From contig NW_004457598.1 of assembly GCF_000313135.1 (NCBI RefSeq), forward strand, positions 250,069 to 314,068: a DNA stretch of 64,000 bases. Reading direction: 5' to 3'. Shown here one piece after another: positions 1 to 9,585 of this stretch. The notes under the pieces are model-generated. The model worked only from the letters and a program-made list of their open reading frames with translations. It searched no databases and was not told the origin of the DNA. The translations under genes and the position numbers were made by a program. How positions within the stretch are numbered: the stretch's first letter is position 1; every line of letters starts with the position of its first letter. This stretch comes from Acanthamoeba castellanii str. Neff. Lineage: Eukaryota > Discosea > Longamoebia > Acanthamoebidae.

Positions 1-1673
1 CAGGAGCTCTTTACGCGCGCCAAACCCTTCACTGAGTACAAATCGTCGATGGAGGTCTATGAGGCCGTCGTGGGTACGCACCTAGTCCCTGAGAATCCCA
101 TTCAAACGCCGTCACGCGAATCTAGAACCTGGACCGCACACATATCTCACACGCACCACCGCACACGCGTCATCGCACACGCGCCACCGCACACGCGCAC
201 GTCACAGGCGAGAATAAGAGGCCGCCACTCACGTCGGACGTACCCGATGCGGTGGCCGCCTTGTTGGAGGATTGTTGGCAGAGGGATCGGCTGAAGCGGT
301 AACGCGCCTTCCATTCCTTTGAGGCCGTGTCGGCCGGTCACGCCACTGACACCACCCAGACCTTCGTTTGGGGAGATTCTGCAGCGATTGGACGACATTG
401 TCGTCGATACCACGATTCCCGACCAGACCGCCCGGGCTTTCTGGAAGGAGCTGCGACCACAGGTAAAGTAGTACTCGCAATGATCATCACAACCAACGAT
501 TTGATGAATTCTCAGCATGATGGAATACATGGTGGAATTGTGGCAATCTTAGGATGGAATGCAGTATCCGTGGTCGGTGTCGTGGCGACGCTTCATGGAG
601 GCCTACCACCGCTACTCCAAGTCCAACCTTCCGCTGCCGCTCTACCTCCACTCGGCGGAGGGCCGATGCGCGCGGCTCATTCTAGGTGCGCGCTACACAT
701 TGCAGCGCTTCTTTATCGCACGGGCGCTGGCTCGATGAATGAATGCTTACGTGTCGTGTGTTGTGTGTCGTGTGCGTGTGTTATTGTACAGCGGCCGCCA
801 CCGAAGATATGACGCGCAGCAAGAGAGACAAGGAATACAATGTCATGCTCGAAAGCTTCGGCCGATTCGTGCATCTGTTCGGCCCCTTCCGCCGCTCGAT
901 CCTGGTCGACGTACGCTCGCCGCTCCTCGTTTTCGCTTTTCGCTTTTCGCTTTCGCTTTCGTTCTCTTATCGTGTTGGGCTGTGCAGTTCGAGGCGCTGT
1001 GCAAGCGCGGGTGCTTCCACGGGTTGATCGAGGCCAAGGAGGCCGAGCGCCGGCTGGGCAACAAAAAGAAGAGAAAGAAGTTTCTCCTGCGCATGTCTGC
1101 GCGCGACCCCACCTGTCTCACCATCAGCCGAAGGGTACCCACATCCTTCCCAAAAGAACTATGTGCATTCCAGTTGAGCTCATTCACATTCTTTGTGGTT
1201 GGAATGTGATTGGAATGTGCGCGCGTTTGCAGCACAAGGGCGGGTTCAGGCACATGCGGGTGCAGAGAACGGCCCGTGGCTGGAATGTGCCGGTGGGCAA
1301 GGACATGCACTCCTTCGCCACCCTCGACGAATTCCTGGACTCGCCTCTCGCCCGAAAGTCTGGCAAGAGTGCGTTCCTCCCGCACACGCACACATGACCG
1401 CACACGCTGCACGTTGCACACTCTGTGTGTGCACGCACGACACGCACGACACACACGCACGCACACTAACACGCACACATGGCACGCGCAGAGGGTTTGG
1501 GGCTGAAGCGACCGTGCGTGCGGGACTCAGAGTTCGCGGCGGTGCACCGAGAGGGAGGCGACTCGGACCCCTACTACGACGAGGTCCCCTCCTCATTCGA
1601 CGACCACGACGTCGACGACGACGAATACGTGGGACAGCTACTCGCCCACAGCAACGGCGGCGTCCGTCGATGA
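1..1673 (+). CDS. SHK-type protein kinase with C-terminal SH2 domain, 3' part
   Basis: The window opens inside the kinase domain, at the late exon reading ELFTRAKPF. The next exons give the kinase C-lobe end (DCWQRDRLKRPSF, then GEILQRLDDIVVD), a linker (FWKELRPQ, LESFGRFVHLFGPFR) and an SH2 domain. The SH2 begins CFHGLIEAKEAERRL and has the phosphotyrosine-pocket strand as FLLRMSAR, with the arginine kept. The tail is acidic, rich in Asp and Tyr, and stops at 1671-1673. Kinase followed by SH2 is the order of the Dictyostelium SHK family, predicted to phosphorylate proteins near phosphotyrosine sites. At least seven introns are visible, several starting GTAC and filled with CA/TG tracts. The N-terminus and catalytic core lie outside the window. 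Three close paralogs lie at 9586-18738 on the other strand. Family call is firm; substrate is unknown. Confidence 0.88.
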
Positions 1674-1765
1674 CCCCCCCCCACACCGAACTAGTGTCAT
1701 GCTGACGTCACCTTTTTTTTCCTGTGCTTGCGAACCGAAGAATACATTGCTATGCTTGCCCCCAC

Positions 1766-2672
1766 TCACTCCCTCGGCCTGAACTTGACCCAGATGGTGT
1801 GCTCTGCGCGTGTCGGGACCACAACGAATAAACGAAAGAACGAAAGCGATGGTGTGAGTCGCACCCCACCAAAACGCGAAAGCGAGGGCCAAAGAGGGAA
1901 GGTAAGGAGTAGGGGGTACCGGGATTGGGAGTGCCGGCCTGCTTGCGGTAGTCGGCGTCCGACATGTCGCTCACCAGCTCGAATTGGCACGACCTGAGCA
2001 CCAGCGAGAGCACCATCTTGATGACCACGTTCGCAAACCGCTCGCCCTAGAAGAAGACGACAATGATGGTGAAGGAGAGAGCTGGTGGTGAGAAACAAGA
2101 AAAGAAAGATAACATGATATTATTAATATGAAAGTGGTGGAGGGCGACGGTACGAGGCACTTGTGGCGGCCGAAGCCGAACTGGACGTAGTGCCGGTTGG
2201 CGACGAGGCTCTGCTTCCTTTCGGGATCGGCGAACCTCTCCGGGTCGTAGAGGCTCGGCTCCGGGTACACCTCGCTGTTGTGGTGCGACAGGAACGGCGA
2301 CGACACTACCGTACGCCCTGAAATATTTGTTAATAAATAGTTTTTAATATATTAATATTAAATGCATTATTTTAAAATAATGACGCAAAAGTCAGAAATA
2401 AATAAAACAACGATATAATTACCAGATATTAAATAAATAAAATAGAAAATAAAGGGAGTACCTTTGGGGATGGTGAATTCGCGGCCGTCGGCGGAGGTGA
2501 AGGCGACGTCCTTCATGGCCTTGCGCACGAGCATGAGCATGCCGTAGCGACGAACCGTCTCCTTCATGCAGCTGTCCAGGTACTCGAGCTTGCTGATGAA
2601 GTTGGGCGCCAACGTCTCCGCCTCCTCGCCCATTTCCGCGATCAGCTGCGTCTGCTCGCGCAGTGCCTTGTC

Positions 2673-2710
<38 letters not shown>

Positions 2711-4412
2711 ACCGCACACGCCACGCACGCAAGCACACGCACACACTCAGTGGCATCGGGCGAAAGGGAGGCAAGTCGTGAGTGTCCGCGTACGCCAGTG
2801 ACTGGTTGTTGGCCCAATTAGCGAGTGTCCAGCCCGTTGTGCCAGCTGCAGCCAGCACAGGAGAGAGAGAAAGAAAAGGTGTAAACACACGCACACGACA
2901 ACGCGAGGAGGAACGTGCGTGGCACGTACCAGTGTTGGTGTGCGCAGCGAACATGACCGCCAGGGCGTGCATGGCGAAGGTGTGGACGCTGTGGTTCTCC
3001 TTCTCCGCCGTCCACACCATTCCGATGTAGTCCGACGTTTCCTTTCCATTGGATTCCGCCGCAACCACACACACCAGCCAGCAAAATATATAAAATAAAA
3101 TAACAATAATAAATAACAATATAGTGTTAATGTTTGATAACGCAAAAGAATAATATACATTTTAAAAAAATTGGACGCGTACCTGGTCCTCGGAGCGACT
3201 GTGGAGCACGTTGGAGATGATCTCGATGAGTCGCTTCCGCGCCTTTTCGTTGGCGCGCTTGGTCGCCGTCGGCAGGCTGGGGAACAGAATCGCGACTGTG
3301 TCCATAGCTGTCGTCGTCGTCGTCGGTGTCAGGGTTAGTACTCAACACACATGACGCACACGCACACACGCACACACGCACACACGACACTGTGAGAGGG
3401 GTACCGGAGAGTTCGAGCTGGTAGTAGATGGAGGCGATCTCCTCGGCGTGCGCGTGGTAGGCGTCGTCGCCCAGCACGCAGCGAATGTTGATGCTGGTGA
3501 CCAGCTGCGACACCGACTTGAAGAGATCCACCTTGTCCTTCCCGCACCAGATCTTGATGTGCTTTCGCACCTCGTCGTTGATAAGCGAGTTGTAGAGGCT
3601 CAAGCGCTCATGTCTCATGAAGCCCTGGCGCATGAAAGTTAGACCACACACCGCACACACCGCACACCGCACACACCGCACGTGCACCCGAACCTTGGTG
3701 ATGTATGGGCTGCTCTTGCTGGTCCACACGGGGTCCTCCGTGAAAGTTTCCGGCCCCAGCACGTTCTGCGCCACCGCTGCAACAGCACTGCGCGCGCACG
3801 CCGTGTTAGCCGGTCCGTCCCCAGTGTGTGTCTGTGCGTGCGTGCGGTGCGTGCGGTGCGTGCGGTGTGTGCGGTGTGTGCGGTGTGAAACCTGTTGAAG
3901 TCGAGGATGTCGTCGGTGGAATCAAAGAAGAGCCGGTTGCCCTCACGCCCGAGAATGAAAGTCATCTTATCGATCAGCAGGTCCAACGTAAACGCTTGGC
4001 CATACTAGATGAGGCCGCACGCACGCAACACGACACAACACGCGCACGCGCGGCACACAGCGGCACAGAGTACAGGTTCAGTGAACTGCTGGCGTTGAAG
4101 ATGGGAGCTAACAAAAAGCAACAACTCTCAGCGGCAAACCTGCTTTTCGAGTCGCTGTAGGAAGGGGCGGGGGGTTGATGAGAATTCGATCAGGGGTCCA
4201 ACGAGCGGCAAGCCCGACTCCACGCGCGGAGGCTCCTTCTCGTGCGGCTGTGTGGAGCAAATGGTGAGAGTTGGGCGAAATTGATGCTAATGTGATTTAA
4301 ATCGAGATGGCACAAACAAATATCTTGTGGTAGGTACCGCATTGAGGCGGCGCACTAACAGAAGAACAAGGAGGCCCACAACCAGTGCGGCCAGCACCAT
4401 TGCGACCGACAT
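1766..4412 (-). CDS. cytochrome P450, CYP51-clan-like
   Basis: Haem-dependent monooxygenase, probably anchored in the ER by its N-terminus. The start at 4412 gives MSVAMVLAALVVGLLVLLLV, one hydrophobic helix followed by RR. Later exons read TFILGREGNRLFF, an I-helix region (FAAHTNT, then AGTTGW after an intron), the K-helix ExxR as KETVRR, PERF, and the haem loop FGFGRHKC followed across an intron by LGERFA, so the cysteine ligand is present. The last intron joins GTPNP to EHTIWVKFRPRE and a stop at 1766, a plausible P450 C-terminus. At least seven exons are seen. The region before the haem loop and the wording around the I-helix resemble sterol 14-demethylase (CYP51) and its relatives, but I cannot assign a subfamily. 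It is divergent from the secreted protein gene at 4740. Confidence 0.9.
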
Positions 4413-4739
4413 GGTTTCGTATCTGTGAGTTCTATCCGAGCGTCACAGCCAACATACTGCGTTTCGGGGGATGAGATGGTTGGCCGCCCATGTCCGATTA
4501 ACCGCCACTCAGAAATCAATCGGGAGACTGAAATTGCAATAAAAAAAATGATTGCTGTAACCAAAAAACGCGTCTGCTGTCTCTGCTTCGGCCGAAGCAT
4601 AGGCATCTCAAGTATGGCCCTACCCTTTCTTTGTCCTTGTCGTACCCCAGCTCTACGAATAACCTCATCCTCTCATTGGTCTCCCTTGTGGGTCCAATAC
4701 GCCGACCGCTGCTTCTTTTCTGTCTCTCATACCTTCACC
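4413..4739. promoter_or_regulatory. divergent intergenic region, probable shared promoter
   Basis: These 327 bases lie between the start of the P450 gene (leftward) and the likely start of a secreted protein gene (rightward), so both promoters must be here or nearby. The rightward reading frame stays open from 4425, but the peptide before 4740 has no signal-peptide character and looks non-coding. No defined binding site could be recognised. Confidence 0.4.
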
Positions 4740-5393
4740 ATGGCCCACACCACTTTCCTCGTCGTGTCCGTAGTGCTGCTTAGCGTGGTAGTCGCAAGCG
4801 CTGGGTCAGGGAGCCACCATGGCCATGGCCATCCCCCGCAGCATTCGCCCCGCGACTCGACCTGCAGCCGTCAGTACTGGACCCTGGAGGGCCTCAACGC
4901 CAACTGGGCCGGCAAGTACTTCTCGGGGGCCGACAACCGCACAGCTGTGTGCTCGGGGTCTGGCATCGTGTTCGACCCTGTCACCTACGCCGTGGTCGAC
5001 ACCTTCGCGCTGGCGCCCTTCGAGGTGTCCGATTACTACGACGAGGCCAAGGGCTGCTACGCCACGCTCGCCCTGGCGACGCACACGCTGCAGGAGGAGT
5101 ACGGCAGGATCGAAGACACGACACGCACGTGTCTGGTGCAGTACTCGGTCGATAGTAATGGCACGATGGTGGAGGACACGACCATCACCGGCGAGCGCTT
5201 CAAGACGCCGTGGCCGCTCATCAACGGACGGCGTTGGGTGGAGCGCGGTACGGGCCGCATGACCAACCTTGAGTTCATCTTCTTTCACGGCCCGCGTACC
5301 GAGCTCGTGGAGAGCCTCTACTTGATGTCGGTCGACCCCGAGACCCAAGGCCCGACCCAGATGCTCATGGTCAAGTGTGTCACCGCACCTTGA
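4740..5393 (+). CDS. small secreted protein, family unknown
   Basis: Single-exon gene of 217 codons. I chose the ATG at 4740 because it opens a clear signal peptide (MAHTTFLVVSVVLLSVVVAS) with predicted cleavage near ASA-GSG. A His-rich stretch (HHGHGHPP) follows, then a globular part with five cysteines, in CSRQYW, AVCSGS, GCYATL, TCLVQY and VKCVTAP, the last at the C-terminus. Potential N-glycosylation sites are NRT and NGT. The same frame is open upstream to 4425, but that extension would bury the signal peptide. The size and the spacing of aromatic and Cys residues recall small lipocalin-like or ligand-binding secreted proteins, but I do not recognise the family. It ends 65 bases from the convergent NMN adenylyltransferase gene. 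Confidence 0.75.
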   Translation: MAHTTFLVVSVVLLSVVVASAGSGSHHGHGHPPQHSPRDSTCSRQYWTLEGLNANWAGKYFSGADNRTAVCSGSGIVFDPVTYAVVDTFALAPFEVSDYYDEAKGCYATLALATHTLQEEYGRIEDTTRTCLVQYSVDSNGTMVEDTTITGERFKTPWPLINGRRWVERGTGRMTNLEFIFFHGPRTELVESLYLMSVDPETQGPTQMLMVKCVTAP

Positions 5394-5458
5394 CACCGCG
5401 CACACGCACACGGCACACTTGGAGTGGTCATGTAAAATAAGATTAAAAACAACAGCAT

Positions 5459-6868
5459 TTACTGGCCGTAAGTGGAGGTGGAGGTACGGGGAGGGATTGA
5501 GCGCAGATAGTCGGCAACGGCGGGGAAGGTAAGGTCGTCCACGCTCTGTCCCTGGTCGATCCTCTCTCGGATGAGGGTCGACGAGCAGTCCTCGATGTCT
5601 TCCGACTCCTCCACCATGAAGAAGTTGTCGAAGCGGTTCATCTTGGCCTTGAGTGACAATCGAGGGAGTGTGTCAGCTCGGAGTGACGCATGCCATGCGG
5701 GAGCCATAGAGAGCGCTCCTGTTCGGACTCGTGTCGGCCCTGGTTGAAGTCCTGGATCTGCTGAATTCGTTCCCTGAGTCTTTCCATGAACTCTGGCCGA
5801 CCCACGCCGACGACGCCGAACCCCTCCGCGCCCAAGAACAAGCGACAGCTGCGAGGAGGGACCAAATCAGATGGGAAAACTCAAGTTAGCTGTGCTGGGA
5901 GCATGTGAGTGTGTAGACAACGTGGCCGAGTGGTTAAGGCGGTAGACTCGAAATCTACTGGGGTCTCCCCGCGCAGGTTCAAATCCTGCCGTTGTCGGCC
6001 TAATCTTTTTCCCTGTTGTTGTAGCGGGTGTGCGTACCGGTAAACCAGATCTGCACCGCAGAGGAAGAAGCAACGCCAGCGGTACTGGGGCATCTGTTGG
6101 TTGAGATACTCCTGGATGTTTTGGGTCACCTGCCCCACAAAAAAAGTTGGCTTATTGTATCTGATGAAGCAGGCATGAATGAAGAACTACCAGGTACCTG
6201 GTCAAAGGACACGAAGTGCGGCTGAGAGCACTCCCAAGACGACACTGCCAGCCACTCTGAATCGGCCACAGCCAGTTCGCACATCTTAACTCTGCACTCG
6301 CGCCACCCGGCCCCGACCGAACGCAAACATCAGAAAAGCGTGATTCGTTGGACGGTATGGAGTTGGTACCGGTCCAAACCGGAGATGTAGCGCTCGCCCA
6401 GCTTGGCCTGAACGTGCACGTCGTGACTGGGCGACAAGAAGCCGCCGACCACGTTCTGTTTTGTTGTTTGTAGAACGTTATTGGTGTACTGTGCGGCACC
6501 ACGCACATCGGGCCAGGCCGTACCAATCCATTGCTGACCAGGTGTGCCCGCGCAATGTCGAACATGCGCACATGCATCTTGTGCACAGGACAGAAGCTGC
6601 CCGTCGCCACCAGCACCACTCGCTCCTCCTGGAGACATGACATATTTGAGTTTGTACAACATCGCTGTAGTATGGCCTGGTGAATATTATTTGTTATTTG
6701 CACCTTTTCGTCTTCTTCTTGGCTGTCTGCCCCTGGTGCTGGTGTTGACAGTTTCTGCAGCTTGTGGAGGGGGGTGTACTCAGCTCCGTTGGGCACCGGT
6801 GCGGGTTGTTCTGTTTCCTGCACCTGCCGCCTCACAATAACTGACCTTGACGACTGCGACTGGCCCAT
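5459..6868 (-). CDS. NMNAT: nicotinamide/nicotinate-nucleotide adenylyltransferase
   Basis: Makes NAD (or its deamido form) from the mononucleotide and ATP. The ATG at 6868 starts MGQSQSSRSVIVRRQ. Later exons give ATGSFCPVHKMHVRMFDIA, the nucleotidyltransferase signature with an HxxH-like motif, then VVGGFLSPSHDVHVQAKLG, SWECSQPHFV, the substrate-site segment FLCGADLV, LGAEGFGVVGVGRPEF and, near the C-terminus, CSSTLIRERI, the SSTxxR ATP-binding motif. The stop is at 5459. The first glycine-rich motif has Cys where many homologs have Asn. An MGxxxS N-terminus could be myristoylated (inference). The intron at 5849-6037 has good splice sites and contains a tRNA-Ser on the opposite strand. The splice near 5680-5700, just before KMNRFDNFFMVEES, is uncertain. 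Confidence 0.88.
5916..5997 (+). tRNA. trnS-CGA: tRNA-Ser(CGA)
   Basis: A complete class II tRNA cloverleaf. The acceptor stem GACAACG (5916-5922) pairs with CGTTGTC (5990-5996), with discriminator G at 5997. The anticodon stem GTAGA/TCTAC encloses the loop CTCGAAA, so the anticodon CGA (5949-5951) reads UCG serine codons. A long variable arm follows, as expected for serine, and the T loop is TTCAAAT. No intron is seen in the anticodon loop. A and B box elements are internal. A short T-run (TCTTTTTCCC) from about 6004 is the likely RNA polymerase III terminator. It lies in an intron of the leftward NMN adenylyltransferase gene, on the other strand. Confidence 0.97.
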
Positions 6869-7032
6869 ACCTCTCTTGCTCCCGCTCGTCTTTGATGTGT
6901 TCTGTACGTTCTTAACAGCTTTGTCTCTTTTTTCAAAGAGCGTGAATGAATATCGCAGAATTAAATTGGGCCAGTTGTGTATTTATCAATTTTTGCCACC
7001 AGTAAAATAAATCACTATTCCACAAAGGTTTA

Positions 7033-7637
7033 TCAAGAAGCGGCAGAGTAGGCGGTGGCCGATTCGTCGTCCTGCTGTTGGACGGGCAAGTAGTGGCACT
7101 TGAAGATGTGCTTGCTCACCTTGTCCGGATTGTCCTTCACGTACCGCAGCGCATCAAACTGTTGATTGTCGACAGGGCGCGTGAGGGTGTGTGCATGTGC
7201 GGTGCGGAAGAGAGAGGGAGAGGCGTACGTTGTCGGCGAAGACGTGGGAGAGGTCTAGAGTACAGGAGCGCGCCTTCCGCACGTAGCTGGGATCGGCCCG
7301 CTTGGGATCGACGGCGCCCTCCTCGACAAGTTGCTCCAGGGTCACCGTCGCTGTCTGGATCATGAACTTGTCCTTGCACTCTTGCATCTGCTCCAGCGCC
7401 TCCTTTGAAAGCTGACGAGCAAGAACTGCTCCCGTGTGAGTGTGCGGTGGCACGCGTGCGGTGTTGCGTGTGCGGTGGAGAGTGCGTGTACGCGATCATT
7501 GTGAGCAATTGGGCAACAGCCTCGGCAGGAGACCTAGAGGCCCAGAAGGAAGAGGCAGACGCACTGGAGACGGTCAAGACTTGTCTGGGCAGGAGTATCC
7601 CGTGGGTGGGCTTCACTACGTAGTCCTTGGGCTTGGT

Positions 7638-7707
<70 letters not shown>

Positions 7708-8551
7708 TGCGTGTGAGGCCTCCCGAAGCCGGCGACAGCAAGAAGTGAGAGCTGCTGCCACTTACCATGACTCGGAAGAGGGTGACGGCCGAGCGTGTGC
7801 TGTTCCGCATGTAGAGCCGCGTGTGGACTGTTTGGGCGGAAGGCGTGGGGAAGTAGAGTCCGTGCGCCGGTGCGGGATAGAAGTCGAGGCGCGGGTGTCG
7901 CCCGAGGGACCGCCGGAAGAACCGCTTCCAGCTCTCCGTCGAGTCCTTCTCGCGCTTGAGTGCGGCCTGCTGCGACTGCTGGACCGTCGTCAGGGAGTCA
8001 CGCTCGTGTCGTGTGCGTCGTGTGTGTCATGTTGCGCTTGGCAAGTACCTCTTCTTGTGGTGCGCCCGGGCAGAAGGTGAAGAACTGATAGACGAGGCGC
8101 TTCCATAGGTAGTCCTCGTGCATGTCTGTGATCATCTTCCAGGTCTTGCACACCTGCGATGCGAGTGGAACGATTATGTGATGTGATGTGATGTGATGTG
8201 CTGTGCTGTGGCTGCGATTTGAGCACAGTACCTCAGATGCGGTGGCGAGGGAGCACTCGTCGAGGTGGGAAAAGATGAGGACGATGAGCTCAGGCGAGAA
8301 GATGGAGAAGAGAGATTCTTCATCGGCGCGTAGCGTCTGGACAATGCGCCACTCCTGTGGTGTGTGTTGGAGCGGAGTGAGAGAAGATGAACAATAGACA
8401 AGGCAAATGGATGTGCAACCTTATACTTCTTCACCAGATCTTTTCCTCCCTCGCCCTGGAGAAAAACGTAAAAATTGTTTGTCTCCTTCTTGAGCTCTTC
8501 TATCACACGCTGCAAGATGTGCAGATTTTGTCCATCCTGCTTGGCGTCCAT
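7033..8551 (-). CDS. F-box and MSP (VAP-like) domain protein
   Basis: The ATG at 8551 opens MDAKQDGQNLHILQRVIEEL, a helical N-terminus. The next exons give an F-box (LFSIFSPELIVLIFSHLD, ECSLATASEVCKTWKMI, DYLWKRLVYQFF), which should bind SKP1 in an SCF ubiquitin ligase. The C-terminal half is an MSP domain: LDFYPAPAHGLYF, TRLYMRNSTRSAVTLFRVM, TKPKDYVVKPTHGILLP and KDKFMIQTATV, matching the VAP/major-sperm-protein fold that binds FFAT peptides. It ends QQQDDESATAYSAAS with stop at 7033-7035. Roughly six introns are visible; one holds a long (AC)n tract (7647-7700). An F-box joined to an MSP domain suggests an adaptor recruiting MSP ligands for ubiquitination (inference). The 164 bases before the upstream NMNAT gene contain an AATAAA-like signal. 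Confidence 0.82.
7647..7700. repeat. (AC)27 microsatellite in an intron
   Basis: An uninterrupted AC dinucleotide run of 54 bases in an intron of the F-box/MSP gene. Similar shorter runs occur at 2677-2702 and in many introns of this window. Confidence 0.97.
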
Positions 8552-9585
8552 CGCTCAACAATGATTATTTTATATCTTTTTTCGTCCCAATTCTATATTA
8601 ACAACAAGTACAGAGAACTGAATTGGGCTGACGCTGCCAAGTGCAGTTTAGGGTTATTCACATTTGAGGGTGCATAGACCAGGTCACTCATCCTTTTAGC
8701 AAAGCAGCAGCAACACTCTGTTCCACTGGCTTGGTGTCACCAGTTCTTGTCATGGTTAGTGTTTTATGCCCATGTTGTAAAACAACACCTTTACCTCTGT
8801 ACCCAAGCAGCTTTGGCAGGGAGTGCAATCAATTACACTGGGGGGGGGAGGCATCTTAGCTTGAATTGTTGAGAGTAATGGGATTGAGGTATCATATTTG
8901 TTTAGGTTGTTGCCAGAGCATCTTCCCATCTTTCCCTCCTTTGTCAGTGTGTGGATTACACCACATAGTGTGAATACCCAGGAACCAGTTCCAAGGTGCC
9001 CAGCTTTCCTCCTTACCCTAATGCACTTTGAGGACGCAGAGTTAGAAAATTGAAGTCTGGTTTGGGCTTCCTCATCTTCCTCCTCACCATTGTGCTGGCC
9101 TCTATTGCCAACAGCTGACAACAGTGAAAAAAAACATATTTCAGAACCACAGTTTGATTAAGGTTACAGATTAATTCTCCAATGAGGCTGGTATGTATTA
9201 CAACATTGGCATGTTTTTTCTTTAACTGCATCTGAGTTATTACTGACCAAGGTCTGGTGCTCCACAGTTCTTACCTGATATTCAGTTCAATGTTGCCCTG
9301 GGTCTGTGGGATGCTGTGCAGTGATTCTGGGAGGATACCCATGAGGACATGGGAATGAGACTGGTTATCACAACAATGCTGTCTGCGCTTATACAGGGAA
9401 GAGTACCAGCTGTTCATCATCAGTGATCCCAAAGCCCACAGTTGAAACCTCCCCTGGCGAAGAAATGGCTACTAGAACAAATAGCTTCACTACAACTTGA
9501 GCCAAACTATGGTGTGGCGCTCCGGCTGGCTCGGGGGACCACCACATTGTCAAGGAGGGGCGTCTTGTCATAGCACGACTCGTCA
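8552..9585. other. lower-GC island, no recognised gene; possible mobile-element remnant
   Basis: About 1 kb between the start of the F-box/MSP gene and the stop of the first SHK kinase. The base use is plain and AT-richer than the flanks and lacks the CA/TG tracts of local introns. On the minus strand there are short open stretches with conventional splice-like edges: an exon-like piece ending near 9275 (ESLHSIPQTQGNIELNI) before GTAAGA, another around 9020-9120 (NRGQHNGEEEDEEAQTRLQF) before GTAAGG. No known domain or terminal repeat was found. It could be a decayed transposable element or a small unannotated gene. Confidence 0.35.

Noticed and set aside
4425..4739. N-terminal extension of the secreted protein to 322 codons
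   Set aside because: It would bury a clear signal peptide; the extension has no family features and overlaps the divergent promoter.
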